The notes under the pieces: model-generated
Database searches by the model: none
What the model was told of the DNA's origin: nothing
What the model saw: the letters and a program-made list of their open reading frames with translations, nothing else
From: Acetobacteraceae bacterium H6797
GTDB lineage: Bacteria; Pseudomonadota; Alphaproteobacteria; Acetobacterales; Acetobacteraceae
Reading direction: 5' to 3'
Length of the DNA stretch: 64,000 nucleotides
NCBI GenBank assembly: GCA_015223225.1
Contig: JADFCQ010000007.1
Span: forward strand, 186,001-250,000
Shown here: in pieces, positions 46,384-56,186 of the stretch
Numbering within the stretch: the first letter of the stretch is position 1
Layout: each line of letters begins with the position of its first letter
Made by a program: the position numbers and the translations under genes

Positions 46384-46716
46384 GTGAAGATCCCCCCCAT
46401 CGCCTTCACCGCCACCAATTGGGCGGAGATTCCGCCGACGAGGCATGAGGGCGAGCAGGGCTTCGCGCTCTGGCACACCATGAATGTGGGCGACATCCGC
46501 ATCCGCGTGGTGGAATACTCCCCCGGCTATGTGGCCGATCACTGGTGCGACCGCGGCCACGTCATGTGCGTGCTGGAGGGCGAAGTGATCAGCCAGCTCA
46601 AGGACGGCCGCGAATTCGTCTCGACCCCCGGCTGCGGCTATGTGGTGGCCGATTTCGGGGATTCGCCGCATCGCTCGGTGACGCCGAAGGGTGCCAAGCT
46701 CTTCATCGTCGACTGA
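46384..46716 (+). CDS. DHCW-type cupin-fold protein
   Basis: A 110-residue single-domain cupin starting at GTG (GAGG eight bases upstream). The metal-site region VADHWCDRGHVMCVLEGEV (about residues 55-73) carries the DHW-C-x2-GH pattern of the 'DHCW motif' cupins. Members are small metal-binding proteins of unknown reaction. It leads an eight-gene operon; the transporter genes follow after four bases. A role as a sensor or as an isomerase/cyclase for the imported compound is possible. Confidence 0.85.
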   Translation: MKIPPIAFTATNWAEIPPTRHEGEQGFALWHTMNVGDIRIRVVEYSPGYVADHWCDRGHVMCVLEGEVISQLKDGREFVSTPGCGYVVADFGDSPHRSVTPKGAKLFIVD

Positions 46717-46720
46717 CGCC

Positions 46721-47587
46721 ATGGCCGAAACTCCCAAGACCTCGCGGATGAGCGCCTGGCTGCTGGTGACCCCGGCGCTCGTCGTCTTTCTGCTCTTCTT
46801 CGCCGTGCCCTTCCTGACCATGGCGATGATGTCGGTGCTGACGGCCAATCCGCTCGTCAGCCCGATGGCGAGTTTCACGGCCCAGCATTTCGAGCGGATG
46901 ATCGATGACAGCTACTATCTGGAAGTGCTCTGGGCGACGATCCGCCTCGGGCTGCTGACCACGGTGGTCTCGCTGCTCATCGGCTATCCGTTGGCCCTCA
47001 CCATGGCCCGCACGCGCAGCAAGACCGCGCGCACGCTGCTGCTCATCGCGGTCATGGCACCGATGATGATGGGCCTCGTGGTGCGCACCTATGCGTGGCT
47101 CGCGATGTATTCGAACCAGGGCGTGATCAACGGCACGCTGATCGGGCTCGGCATCATCAAGGAGCCGATCCAGTTCCTGGGCAGCGAGGCGGCCGTCGTC
47201 GTCTCGCTCTCGCATATCTACGTGCCCTTCATGATCCTGACGCTGACGGGCGTGATCGCGCGCATCGACACGCGGCTGGAAGAGGCCGCGCGGGGCATGG
47301 GGGCGGGGCGCGTGCGCACCTTCCTCGAGGTCACGCTGCCGCTCTCCGCGCCGGGCATCCTGGCGGGCTCGCTGCTGGTCTTCGCTCTGGCGATCAGCGC
47401 TTACGTGACGCCGATCGTGATCGGCAATTACGAGATCCAGACCTTGCCGATGCTGGTCTATCAACAGATTTCGTCGAGCTTCAATCTGCACTTCGCGGCC
47501 GCGCTGGGCATCGTCCTGCTCGCCGTCGCGCTGCTGCTGGTCGGTGCCTATAACCGCGCGATGGCGCGTGCGGCGGGGACGGTCTGA
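46721..47587 (+). CDS. ABC transporter permease, PotB type
   Basis: A 288-residue permease with six helices. The EAA loop is RLEEAARGMGAGRVRTFLEVTLPLSAPGILAG (about residues 185-217; only the ends are diagnostic: EEAARGMGA and TLPLSAPGI). Overall it matches PotB/PotH spermidine-putrescine-type permeases. Its last base overlaps the ATG of the second permease. Substrate is not necessarily a polyamine; this subfamily serves many compounds. Confidence 0.93.
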   Translation: MAETPKTSRMSAWLLVTPALVVFLLFFAVPFLTMAMMSVLTANPLVSPMASFTAQHFERMIDDSYYLEVLWATIRLGLLTTVVSLLIGYPLALTMARTRSKTARTLLLIAVMAPMMMGLVVRTYAWLAMYSNQGVINGTLIGLGIIKEPIQFLGSEAAVVVSLSHIYVPFMILTLTGVIARIDTRLEEAARGMGAGRVRTFLEVTLPLSAPGILAGSLLVFALAISAYVTPIVIGNYEIQTLPMLVYQQISSSFNLHFAAALGIVLLAVALLLVGAYNRAMARAAGTV

Positions 47588-48366
47588 TGCGCGCGCTCTT
47601 CCTTGCGATCAACACGATCATCCTGCTCTTCCTGCTGGTGCCGGTGGGGATCGTGATTCTCTTCGCGCTCAACCCCGAGCCCTATATCGCCTTCCCGCCG
47701 AGCGGCGTCTCGCTGCGCTGGTTCGAGAAATTCCTCACCAGCCGCGATTTCATGGGCGCCTTCTGGCTCTCGCTGAAGCTCGGCGTGCTGACGGTGATCC
47801 TCGCGGGATCCATCGGCACGGCGGCGGCGCTGGCCATCGCGCGCGGCAATCTGCCGGGCAAGGCGACGCTGACGGCGATCTTCCTCTCGCCGCTGGTGCT
47901 GCCGGGGCTGCTGACGGGCTTCGCGATGTTCCAGCTCGTCATGGTGCTGGGCATCGGGCGCAGCACCGAGGTGCTGCTGATCGGGCATACCGTCGTCGCC
48001 ATTCCCTATGTGATGCGCACGGTTCTCGCCGTGCTCGCGCATTTCGACCGATCGCTCGAAGAAGCCGCGCGGAACCTTGGGGCGACGCCCGCCGTGGTCT
48101 TCCGCGAGATCACGCTGCCGCTGATCCGCCCCGGCGTGATCGCGGGCGGCATGTTCGCCTTCATCACCAGCTTCGACCAGTTTCCGGTCAGCCTCTTCCT
48201 CGTCGCCCCCGGCGCCGAGACGCTGCCGATCGCGATGTTCAATTACCTGCGCTTCGATTTCGACGGCACCATCGCCGCCGCCAGCACGGCCTCCATCCTC
48301 ATGGCGGTCATCCTGGTGCTGGCGATCGAGAAGACCGTCGGGTTGCAGGACAATGCCAAACTCTGA
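47587..48366 (+). CDS. ABC transporter permease, PotC type
   Basis: A 259-residue permease beginning in a TGATG overlap with the upstream permease gene. It has six helices; the EAA loop is LEEAARNLGATPAVVFREIT near residue 157. LNPEPYIAFPPSGVSLRWFE near residue 25 is typical of PotC/PotI. It forms the heteromeric channel with the PotB-type protein. Confidence 0.94.
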   Translation: MRALFLAINTIILLFLLVPVGIVILFALNPEPYIAFPPSGVSLRWFEKFLTSRDFMGAFWLSLKLGVLTVILAGSIGTAAALAIARGNLPGKATLTAIFLSPLVLPGLLTGFAMFQLVMVLGIGRSTEVLLIGHTVVAIPYVMRTVLAVLAHFDRSLEEAARNLGATPAVVFREITLPLIRPGVIAGGMFAFITSFDQFPVSLFLVAPGAETLPIAMFNYLRFDFDGTIAAASTASILMAVILVLAIEKTVGLQDNAKL

Positions 48367-48387
48367 AGAACAGGAAGGGGAAGTTTC

Positions 48388-49416
48388 ATGCTGAACCGTC
48401 GTATGCTGCTGGCCGCGACCGCAGGCACGCTCGCCATGCCGGCCCTGGTCGGCGCGCAGGAGGCCAATACGCTTCGCATCACCGGCTGGGGTGGCGCCTG
48501 GGGCACGATGATGCGGGACACTTTCATCCCCGCCTTCGAGAAGAGCCATAATTGCCGCGTCGAAGTCGATACGGCCTTCCCCTTCGTGCCGAAGCTGCTG
48601 GCCAGCCCGCGCGGAAAGCCGATCTATGACGTGCTGCACACGAACACGAACGAGCAGTGGAGCGTCTTCGCCCAGGGCCTCGTCGAGCGTCGGCCGGACC
48701 TGAGCAAGGTGCCGAACGCGCAGCACATCTATCCCTACGCCACTAGCGACGAGATGGTCGGCATCGCGATCTTCACCTCGGCGATCGGCCTGGCCTGGCG
48801 CCGCGACAAGGTCGCCAAGGGCCCCGTGGGCTGGGCCGATTTCTGGGATGCGAGCTATGCCGGCCAGCGCGGCTCCTATCTGATCCCGGCGAATTCGCTG
48901 GGCCAGTCGGTCTTCATGATGGCCGGCAAGGTCTTCGGCAAGGGCTATCAGGATCTCGACGCCTCCTTCAAGGCGATGGAGAAGATGAAGCCCGTCCGCC
49001 TCTACGACTTCACGGGCGGCATCGAGAACGCGATGCTGTCGGGCGAGCTCGGCATCGGCGTGCTGCACGACACGGCCGCCTATCGCCATCAGGACAAGGT
49101 GCCCGTCGAGTTCACCGCGCCGACGGAAGGCGTGATGGCGCTCGAGCAGGTTCTCTCGGTGACCAAGGGCACGCAGAAGAGCGAGCTGGCGCATGAGTGG
49201 ATCAACTACATGCTGAGCGCCGACCTCCAGAAGCGTATGGGCGAGGAGCTGTGGTACAGCCCCGTCCGCAACGACCTGGTGCTGGGCGAGAAGTACAAGG
49301 GCAAGCTGCTGACCACGCCCGAGCAGGTGAAGACGCTGATCCAGCTTCCCTGGAACTGGTACAACCAGAACAAGGACCGGATCGACGACCGCGTGAATCG
49401 CATTTTCCGGGGCTGA
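48388..49416 (+). CDS. ABC transporter substrate-binding protein, PotD-like
   Basis: A 342-residue periplasmic receptor with a signal peptide [20 protein letters not shown] ending at VGAQE. It belongs to the extracellular solute-binding family 1/PotD group: [20 protein letters not shown] near the N-terminus and [20 protein letters not shown] in the middle. The polyamine-binding acidic residues of E. coli PotD cannot be assigned by eye, so the ligand stays open. GAAGGGGAAG precedes the ATG. Confidence 0.92.
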   Translation: MLNRRMLLAATAGTLAMPALVGAQEANTLRITGWGGAWGTMMRDTFIPAFEKSHNCRVEVDTAFPFVPKLLASPRGKPIYDVLHTNTNEQWSVFAQGLVERRPDLSKVPNAQHIYPYATSDEMVGIAIFTSAIGLAWRRDKVAKGPVGWADFWDASYAGQRGSYLIPANSLGQSVFMMAGKVFGKGYQDLDASFKAMEKMKPVRLYDFTGGIENAMLSGELGIGVLHDTAAYRHQDKVPVEFTAPTEGVMALEQVLSVTKGTQKSELAHEWINYMLSADLQKRMGEELWYSPVRNDLVLGEKYKGKLLTTPEQVKTLIQLPWNWYNQNKDRIDDRVNRIFRG

Positions 49417-49421
49417 CATCA

Positions 49422-50483
49422 GTGACGAGTGACACCCGCCAGGGCGCCCGCCCCCTGGGTCTCGACAATCTTCGCAAGAGCTTCTCCACCGGCGCCATGG
49501 CGGTGGACGGCGTGTCCATGCGGATCGAGGCGGGGGAATTCTTCTCCCTCCTCGGCCCCTCAGGCTGCGGCAAGACCACGACGCTGCGCATGATCGCCGG
49601 CTTCGAAATGCCAGATTCCGGCAGCATCATGCTGGGCGACGAGAATATCACGCCCCTGCCGCCCGAGCGGCGCGACATGGGCATGGTCTTCCAGAACTAT
49701 GCGCTCTTCCCGCATCGCACGATCGCGGAGAACGTCGCCTTCGGCCTGCGCATGCGCAAGGTGCCGAAGGATGAGATCACCCGCCGCGTGCGGGAGGCGA
49801 TGGCCATGGTCCGCCTCACCGGCTTCGAGGATCGCAGGCCCGGCCAGCTTTCCGGCGGCCAGCAGCAGCGTGTGGCCCTCGCGCGTGCCATCGTCATTAA
49901 TCCGACGGTGCTGCTCTGCGACGAACCGCTCGGCGCGCTCGACAAGAAGCTGCGCCAGCAGATGCAGTTCGAGCTGAAGGCGCTGCATCGCCGCCTCGGC
50001 CTCACCATGGTCTATGTCACGCATGACCAGGAAGAGGCGCTGACCATGTCTGACCGCATCGCCGTGATGCAGGCGGGCAAGATCGCCCAGGCCGGCGTGC
50101 CGCGCGACATCTACGACCGCCCGGTGAGCCGCTTCGTCGCGGATTTCATCGGCGACACCAATATCCTCGACGGCACCGCGCAGAACGGCTCGCTGGAGCT
50201 GGAAGGCGGCTGGCGCACGCTGCTGCCGATCGGCACGCCCGATGGCAAGCTCTCCTGCGCCTTGCGGCCGGAGCGCGTGCTGCTCGTCGAGCCCGGCACG
50301 GGCCTGACCAATGCCATGGTGGAGGAGACGAACTTCCTCGGCGATTCCGTGCTGCTGAAGCTGCAATTGCCGGGCGGCGGTTCGCTCATCTGCCGCGCGC
50401 CGCGCAGCGCCTCGGGCCTCACCGCCGGCGAGACGGTGGGCGTGACCTGGGCGGGCGACGATCTCGTGCCGCTGGCCGATTGA
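49422..50483 (+). CDS. ABC transporter ATP-binding protein, PotA type
   Basis: A 353-residue ATPase starting at GTG. Walker [11 protein letters not shown] is near residue 47, the signature [14 protein letters not shown] near 142, Walker [12 protein letters not shown] near 162, and the H-loop YVTHDQ. The C-terminal TOBE domain (from about 270) contains [12 protein letters not shown]. It powers the importer formed with the three preceding gene products. Confidence 0.95.
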   Translation: MTSDTRQGARPLGLDNLRKSFSTGAMAVDGVSMRIEAGEFFSLLGPSGCGKTTTLRMIAGFEMPDSGSIMLGDENITPLPPERRDMGMVFQNYALFPHRTIAENVAFGLRMRKVPKDEITRRVREAMAMVRLTGFEDRRPGQLSGGQQQRVALARAIVINPTVLLCDEPLGALDKKLRQQMQFELKALHRRLGLTMVYVTHDQEEALTMSDRIAVMQAGKIAQAGVPRDIYDRPVSRFVADFIGDTNILDGTAQNGSLELEGGWRTLLPIGTPDGKLSCALRPERVLLVEPGTGLTNAMVEETNFLGDSVLLKLQLPGGGSLICRAPRSASGLTAGETVGVTWAGDDLVPLAD

Positions 50484-50496
50484 GAGGAACAGAGGC

Positions 50497-51159
50497 ATGT
50501 CCGCATCGCTGCGCGTTTTCGTCATCGGTCAGTCGCCGCGCCCCGAACTCGAAGCCGAGATCGAGGCCGCCGTGCCCGGGCTGAACTATACCCTGCAAGG
50601 CGCGCTGGACGGCATGACGCGCGAGGAGATCGCGCGTGACGCCGCCCCGCGCAGCGACGCCGACACGCTCTTCACCGTGCTGCCCTCCGGCGAGAGCACG
50701 ACCATCTCCAAGGCCGTCGTCACCGAGCGGCTGAAGGCGATGCTGGAGGCGCAGCCTGGTGCGGCGCTGCTCTGCTGCACGGGCGCCTTCAAGGGCCTGC
50801 CGGAGCGGGCCGATCTCGTGAAGCCTGCCGATGTGCTCAACGGACTTGCGGAATCGCTGCTTCCCAAGGGCAAGCTCGGCGTCTTCGTGCCGCTGCCCGA
50901 GCAGGTGGAGACGCTGGGCGCCAAGCGCGCCCGCGAGGGGCTGGAGGTGGTGGTGCACCCGCTCCGCCCGCTTTCCTCGGCCGAGGAAGTGCGCGCCGCC
51001 GCCAAGGCCATGGCGGCGGAGAAGCCCGATCTCGTGCTGCTGGACTGCATGTCCTATACCGCGGCCGACAAGGCCATCATCGGGCGGGAACTCGCCAGCC
51101 CGATCCTGCTTTCCATCGCGGTGGCCGCCCGGACGGCTGCCAATCTTCTCCCGGAATAG
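50497..51159 (+). CDS. AroM-family protein
   Basis: A 220-residue protein of the AroM family, named for the gene cotranscribed with aroL in E. coli but of unknown reaction. Evidence: FVIGQSPRPELEAEI at the start, LQGALDGMTREEI, TLFTVLPSGE, ALLCCTGAFKGLPER and VLLDCMSYTAADKAII. The fold resembles Asp/Glu racemases and hydantoin racemases, with paired cysteines (CC near 88, C near 184) as possible acid/base residues. That likeness, beside a hydantoinase gene, hints at racemase activity. AGAGG precedes the ATG. Confidence 0.88.
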   Translation: MSASLRVFVIGQSPRPELEAEIEAAVPGLNYTLQGALDGMTREEIARDAAPRSDADTLFTVLPSGESTTISKAVVTERLKAMLEAQPGAALLCCTGAFKGLPERADLVKPADVLNGLAESLLPKGKLGVFVPLPEQVETLGAKRAREGLEVVVHPLRPLSSAEEVRAAAKAMAAEKPDLVLLDCMSYTAADKAIIGRELASPILLSIAVAARTAANLLPE

Positions 51160-51161
51160 AA

Positions 51162-52238
51162 ATGCGTGAACTGACCATCGATGATATCGAGGCGCTGTCC
51201 GTCGGCGCCTGGATATTGGGCACGGGCGGCGGTGGCTCGCCCTATCTGGCGTTGCTGAACATGCGCCGTCTTTACGCCGAGAGTAAGCGCGTCAACCTGA
51301 TGCAGCCCGAGGATCTGGCCGATGACGACATGGTCGCCGTCGTCTCGAACATGGGTGCGCCGCTGGTCGGCCAGGAGCGCCTGTCGGACCCTGAGACCAT
51401 GGCCCGCGCCGTGACGCTCATGGAGGAATATATCGGCAAGCCCTTCCGCGCGATCATGAGCGTAGAGATCGGCGGCAATAACGGCGTGCAGCCGCTGATG
51501 GCTGCCGCCCTGCTGAACAAGCCGGTGGTCGATGCCGATGCCATGGGCCGCGCCTATCCGGAGGCGCAGATGACGAGCTTCGCGGTGGGTGATCTCAAGC
51601 CCTGGCCGCTCTCGCTCGTCGATGCGCGGGGCGTCGAGGGCATCGTCGCGAAAGTGCCCACCTGGAAATGGATGGAGCGCCTGTCGCGCAAGATGTGCGT
51701 CGAGGTCGGTTCCACCGCCGCCACCTGCAAGGCCCCGCGCAGCGGCGCCGAGGTGAAGGAATGGGGCATCCCGCATACCACGACCCAGGCGATCGGCCTG
51801 GGCCGTGCCGTGCGGGCCGCGCAGCGCGAGCATCGTGATCCGGTACAGGCCGTACTGGAGGATCAGGGCGGCAAGCTCATCTTCCGGGGCAAGATTTCCG
51901 ATATCGCCCGCCGCACCACGGAGGGCTTCCTGCGGGGCACGGCGAAGCTGGACGGGCTCGACGAATTCCGTGACCACGGCTTCGAGCTTGCTTTTCAGAA
52001 CGAATGGGCCGTGGCCTGGCTCGACGGCAAGCCGCGCGTGATGACGCCTGATCTCATCTGCGTACTCGACAGCGTCTCCGGCGAGGCCATCGGCACCGAG
52101 ACGGTGCGCTACGGCCAGCGCGTGACGGTGATCGCCCTTCCCGCGCCGAAGGTTTTCCTTTCGCCGCGCGGGCTCGATTTCGTGGGCCCTCGCGCCTTCG
52201 GTTATGACATCGACTTCAAATCGGTCTTCGACGCATGA
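51162..52238 (+). CDS. DUF917 protein (S-methyl thiohydantoin desulfurase-like)
   Basis: A 358-residue protein matching the DUF917 family. Evidence: ALSVGAWILGTGGGGSPYLA (residues ~10-29), FRAIMSVEIGGNNGVQPLMA and VVDADAMGRAYPEAQM. The family's domains have been named after S-methyl thiohydantoin desulfurase, and members commonly lie beside hydantoinase/oxoprolinase genes. It starts two bases after aroM and its stop overlaps the next ATG (ATGA), so a complex with the hydantoinase is likely. Confidence 0.9.
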   Translation: MRELTIDDIEALSVGAWILGTGGGGSPYLALLNMRRLYAESKRVNLMQPEDLADDDMVAVVSNMGAPLVGQERLSDPETMARAVTLMEEYIGKPFRAIMSVEIGGNNGVQPLMAAALLNKPVVDADAMGRAYPEAQMTSFAVGDLKPWPLSLVDARGVEGIVAKVPTWKWMERLSRKMCVEVGSTAATCKAPRSGAEVKEWGIPHTTTQAIGLGRAVRAAQREHRDPVQAVLEDQGGKLIFRGKISDIARRTTEGFLRGTAKLDGLDEFRDHGFELAFQNEWAVAWLDGKPRVMTPDLICVLDSVSGEAIGTETVRYGQRVTVIALPAPKVFLSPRGLDFVGPRAFGYDIDFKSVFDA

Positions 52239-53764
52239 AGCGCATCGGTATCGACGTCGGCGGCACCAATACGGATGCGGTGCTGCTGGACGGCAATGAG
52301 ATTCTCGCCGGCATCAAGACCTCGACCACGGCCGACGTCCTCTCCGGCGTCCGCCAGGCGCTGCGCGATGTGACGGAAGCGGCCGGCACGCGCGACGTGC
52401 AGGCGGTGATGATCGGCACGACGCATTTCGTGAATGCCGTCGTCCAGCGCCGCGAACTTTCCAAGGTCGGCGCGCTGCGGCTGGGCTATCCGGTCTCGAA
52501 ATCGCTGCCGCCCTTCTGCGACTGGCCGGCCGATCTCGCCGAGCTGGTGCGCGGCCAGGTGCATCAGGTGGAAGGCGGCCACGACTATGATGGCCGCCCC
52601 ATCATGCCGCTCGATGAGAAGGGCGTGGCCGAGGCGGCGCGGCAGATGAAGGCCGCGGGCATCGACTGTATCGCCATCTCCTCGGTCTTCTCGCCGCTCG
52701 AACCCGCGATGGAACTTCGCGCGGGCGAGATCGTGCGCGAGATCTTCCCTGGGGCCCGCATCACCCTCTCGCATGAGCTGGGCCGCATCGGGCTGCTGGA
52801 GCGCGAGAATGTCGCGCTGATGAATGCCTCGCTCGCGCATCTCGCCGAGCATACCGTGCAGGCCTTCGAGAATGCGCTGAAGGAGGCCGGCATCCAGGCG
52901 CCGCTCTTCATCACGCAGAATGACGGCACGGTCATCAAGGCGGCGATTGCCGAGCGCTTCCCGGTGCTCTCCTTCGCCTCCGGCCCGACGAATTCGATGC
53001 GCGGCGCGGCCTTCCTCACCGGGCTCAAGGACGCGCTGGTCTGCGATGTCGGCGGCACGACGAGCGATCTCGGCGCGCTGCGGGCCGGCTTCCCGCGTGA
53101 GGCCAATGCGGTCGTGGAAGTCGGCGGCGTGCGCACGCTCTTCCGCATGCCGGACCTTCTCTCCATCGGCCTCGGCGGCGGTTCCATCGTGGTGCCGGAG
53201 CCGCTTTCCATCGGCCCGCGCAGCGTCGGCTTCCGCCTGTTGCAGGAGGCGCGCGTCTTCGGCGGCTCGACACTGACCACGACCGACCTCGCCGTCGCCG
53301 CCGGCCGCTTCACGCTCGGCGATCCCTCTCGCGTCGCGGACCTGCCGAAGGACCTGCCGGCGCGCGCCTTCGCCCATGCGGCGAAGATGCTGGAAGAGGC
53401 CGTCGACCGCATGAAGACCGACGCGGCGCCCGTGCCGCTGCTGGCCGTCGGCGGTGGCGCCTTCCTGGTGCCCGACAAGCTCGCCGGCATTTCGGAAGTG
53501 CTGCGGCCGAAGCATGCGGCCGTCGCCAATGCCGTGGGCGCGGCCATCGCGCAGGTTTCCGGCGAGGTGGACCAGGTCTTCCAGGGCATGAGCCGCGCCG
53601 AGGCGCTGGCCGAGGCCGAGAAGATCGCCCGCGAGAAGGCCGTCGAGGCCGGGGCGAAGGGCGAGAGCCTTTCGCTGGTCGATCTCGAGGATCTGCCGCT
53701 GGCCTATATGCCGGGCGGGGCGCTTCGCGTCCGCGCGCGCGTGGTGGGCGATATCGGCGCCTGA
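52235..53764 (+). CDS. Hydantoinase/oxoprolinase family protein
   Basis: A 509-residue protein of the HyuA group. It begins IGIDVGGTNTDAVLL (residues 3-17), the ATP-binding ASKHA motif, and has GTTHFVNAVVQR, CDVGGTTSDLGALRAG and SIGLGGGSIV. At about 500 residues it lacks the long C-terminal domain of HyuA (~690), like the subgroup paired with DUF917. It is predicted to hydrolyse a cyclic imide or lactam ring with ATP. It is the last gene of the operon, coupled to DUF917 by an ATGA overlap. Confidence 0.93.
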   Translation: MKRIGIDVGGTNTDAVLLDGNEILAGIKTSTTADVLSGVRQALRDVTEAAGTRDVQAVMIGTTHFVNAVVQRRELSKVGALRLGYPVSKSLPPFCDWPADLAELVRGQVHQVEGGHDYDGRPIMPLDEKGVAEAARQMKAAGIDCIAISSVFSPLEPAMELRAGEIVREIFPGARITLSHELGRIGLLERENVALMNASLAHLAEHTVQAFENALKEAGIQAPLFITQNDGTVIKAAIAERFPVLSFASGPTNSMRGAAFLTGLKDALVCDVGGTTSDLGALRAGFPREANAVVEVGGVRTLFRMPDLLSIGLGGGSIVVPEPLSIGPRSVGFRLLQEARVFGGSTLTTTDLAVAAGRFTLGDPSRVADLPKDLPARAFAHAAKMLEEAVDRMKTDAAPVPLLAVGGGAFLVPDKLAGISEVLRPKHAAVANAVGAAIAQVSGEVDQVFQGMSRAEALAEAEKIAREKAVEAGAKGESLSLVDLEDLPLAYMPGGALRVRARVVGDIGA

Positions 53765-53920
53765 GAGCGGGCCGGAATCGTCTCGCCGACGCAACCCGGC
53801 CCCTTGTCGCCTGTTCACACCGACGCGCGGGCTCTTTAACCTCGCGGTGGCAGGTCGAGAGGTCGGGTGCGAGACGATGCTGGTTCCGAGCGCCCTGGGC
53901 GTCAGCCTTGCGAGGTTGTC

Positions 53921-55138
53921 ATGAGCGTCCCCAAGGAGGAAGCTCAGCGCCTGCAATCGGCCCTGGCGGAGAGCGAGGCCAAGCTGCGGCGCGTGCAGCG
54001 CATCGGCATGGTCGGGGGCTTCGAGATCGACCTGCGCAGCGGGCTCAACTATCGCTCCGCCGAATACATGGCCGTGCAGGGCCTCGCCGCGAGCCCCGCC
54101 GAGGAGAGCCACGCCCATTGGGTGGCCCGTTTGCATCCGGAGGACCGGGAGCGGGCGGAATCCTATTTCTTCGCGGCCATCGCGCCCAATGGGCCGAGCG
54201 AATACGTCCAGGAATATCGCATCATCACCCATAAGGGTGAGACGCGCTGGGTTTCCGCCCGGGCCGAGATCGAGCGCGACGAAGCGGGTATCGCGACGCG
54301 CATGATCGGCGCGCATCTCGACGTCACGGCGTTGCGCTCCGTCCAGGCGGAATTGGAGCGCGTCAATCACGCGCTGGAAGACCGCGTGCGCGAGGAGGTG
54401 GCCAAGCGCGAGGCCGCCCAGGCCCGCGCCGCCCATGCGGAGCGGCTCCGCGCGCTGGGCCAGCTCGCCAGCGGCATCGCGCATGACATGAACAATGTGC
54501 TGCAGACGGTGATCGGCGTGGCGGAGGTGATCAGCCTCAGCGCCGAGAATCCCGCGCAGGTGCTGTCCATGGCCGATGCGCTGCGGCGCACGGCCGAGCG
54601 CGGCGCGGCGGTGACGAGTCGGCTGCTCTCCTTCGCGCGTCCAGAACTGGAGGTGGAGGTAATCCATCCCGTTGAACTGCTGGAGCGCCTCACCGAGGTG
54701 CTGCAACACACGCTCGGGCGGGAATATCGCTGCCATATCCTGCCGGTGCCACCCGATGCGCCGGCGATGCTCGCCGATTGGCGGCAGTTGGAGACGGCGC
54801 TCATCAACCTCGCGATCAATGCGCGGGATGCCATGCCGAAGGGCGGGCGCATCACCTTCTCCGCCGCCGCCGAGCAGGTGGAAGGCCCGCATCCGGCCAA
54901 GCTCGCCCCCGGCCTCTACCTGCGGCTGGAAGTGCGGGATGAGGGCGTCGGCATGGATGAGGAGATGCTGGCCGAGGTCACGCAGCCCTTCTTCACCACC
55001 AAGCCCGCCGGCCAGGGCACGGGGCTCGGCCTCTCCACCGCCAAGGGCTTCGCCGAGCAATCGGGCGGCGCGCTGGCGCTGGAAAGCCGGCTGGGCGAGG
55101 GAACGGTGGTGAAGCTCTGGATGCCGGCCGCCGCCTGA
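53921..55138 (+). CDS. Soluble PAS-domain sensor histidine kinase
   Basis: A 405-residue kinase without membrane helices. Residues 20-140 are a PAS/PAC domain (RIGMVGGFEIDL, EYRIITHKGETRWV). A coiled coil (142-180) leads to the H box GIAHDMNNVLQ with His188. The ATPase domain has N box NLAINARDAM (296-305), G1 DEGVGMDEE, FFTTK and GTGLGL. The HDMNN/ARDAM type is that of NtrB-like/FixL-like family 4 kinases. The ATG at 53921 (GAGG five bases upstream) is preferred over a GTG at 53867. No response regulator gene adjoins, so its partner is elsewhere. Confidence 0.93.
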   Translation: MSVPKEEAQRLQSALAESEAKLRRVQRIGMVGGFEIDLRSGLNYRSAEYMAVQGLAASPAEESHAHWVARLHPEDRERAESYFFAAIAPNGPSEYVQEYRIITHKGETRWVSARAEIERDEAGIATRMIGAHLDVTALRSVQAELERVNHALEDRVREEVAKREAAQARAAHAERLRALGQLASGIAHDMNNVLQTVIGVAEVISLSAENPAQVLSMADALRRTAERGAAVTSRLLSFARPELEVEVIHPVELLERLTEVLQHTLGREYRCHILPVPPDAPAMLADWRQLETALINLAINARDAMPKGGRITFSAAAEQVEGPHPAKLAPGLYLRLEVRDEGVGMDEEMLAEVTQPFFTTKPAGQGTGLGLSTAKGFAEQSGGALALESRLGEGTVVKLWMPAAA

Positions 55139-55154
55139 GCCAGACTTCCGCCGC

Positions 55155-56066
55155 ATGGAAGACCGGGCTCTGCGCTATTTCCTCGCCGTGATCCGCGCGG
55201 GCTCCATCAGGGGCGCGGCGGAGGCGCTGCATGTCGCGTCCTCGGCCATCAGCCGCCAGATCGCCGAGATGGAGGCGCAGCACGGCCTGCCGCTGCTCGA
55301 ACGCCATGCCCGCGGCGTGGTGCCGACCGAGGCGGGGGCCGCCGTCGCCGAGCATGCCCGGCGGCGCGAGGAGGAAGCCCTGCTGCTGCAGGACAGACTG
55401 GCGCGGCTGCGCCGGGGCGAGGGCGGCACGGTGCGGCTCTGGGCGGGCGAGGGCTTGCTGGCCGATCTGCTGGAGCATGGGCTCTCCCCTTTCGGCGCCG
55501 CGCATCCGGGCATCGGGTTCAGCGTGACGCTGGGCGGTACGGCGCGGATCCAGGAGGCGGTGGCGGAGGGCGAGGCCGATCTCGGCCTGGCCTATAACCC
55601 GCCCGCCCAGCCTGGCCTCACCTCGCTGGCTCGCGCGCCGCAGCCGCTGATGGCCATCCTGCCGCCGGGGCATCGCCTGGCGCGCGAGACCGGCGCCGTC
55701 GCGCTGCACGATCTCGCGGGTGAGCCCATGGGCCTCATGCCGCCGGGCCACGGCATCCGCCATCTGCTGGCCCGGGTGGAGGCCGATGGCGGCTTCCTGC
55801 TGGCGCCGAGGCTGGAGACGGCCTCCATCGAGCTGCTGCGGCGCTTCGTGACCTCAGGGATGGGCATCACCTTCCTGCCGCGCTTCAGCGTGGGCGCGGA
55901 ACTGCGCCAGGGCGCGCTGGTGGCCCTGCCATTGGCCGACCCGCTGCCCGCCGCCGCCATGGCGCATCTCCTGGCGCGGGCGGGGCGGGAATTGCCCGCC
56001 TCGTCGCAGCGCCTGGCCGGTTGGCTCGGCGCGCATCTGCTGGCTTTCGCACCCGCCCGGGGCTGA
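55155..56066 (+). CDS. LysR-family transcriptional regulator
   Basis: A 303-residue LTTR. The DNA-binding part is RYFLAVIRAGSIRGAAEALH and VASSAISRQIAEMEAQHGLP. The effector domain follows. It starts 16 bases after the histidine kinase gene and is followed after 120 bases by the dehydrogenase pair on the same strand, which are likely targets. The effector is unknown. Confidence 0.9.
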   Translation: MEDRALRYFLAVIRAGSIRGAAEALHVASSAISRQIAEMEAQHGLPLLERHARGVVPTEAGAAVAEHARRREEEALLLQDRLARLRRGEGGTVRLWAGEGLLADLLEHGLSPFGAAHPGIGFSVTLGGTARIQEAVAEGEADLGLAYNPPAQPGLTSLARAPQPLMAILPPGHRLARETGAVALHDLAGEPMGLMPPGHGIRHLLARVEADGGFLLAPRLETASIELLRRFVTSGMGITFLPRFSVGAELRQGALVALPLADPLPAAAMAHLLARAGRELPASSQRLAGWLGAHLLAFAPARG

Positions 56067-56186
56067 GGCCGCTAGCCGCATGCCGAATGTTGCCGAAGGC
56101 CGAACGCGCCGTTCGGAAAACGGCGCTTGTGGCGCGGCCGCGCTGTGCGACCCTTCCCACAACGAGACAGGACAGGGCTAGGCGTA

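Noticed and set aside
52202-55156. A 984-codon open frame on the minus strand opposite DUF917, hydantoinase and the histidine kinase
   Set aside because: It has no domain resemblance, runs opposite genes with clear motifs, and is explained by high GC at third codon positions.
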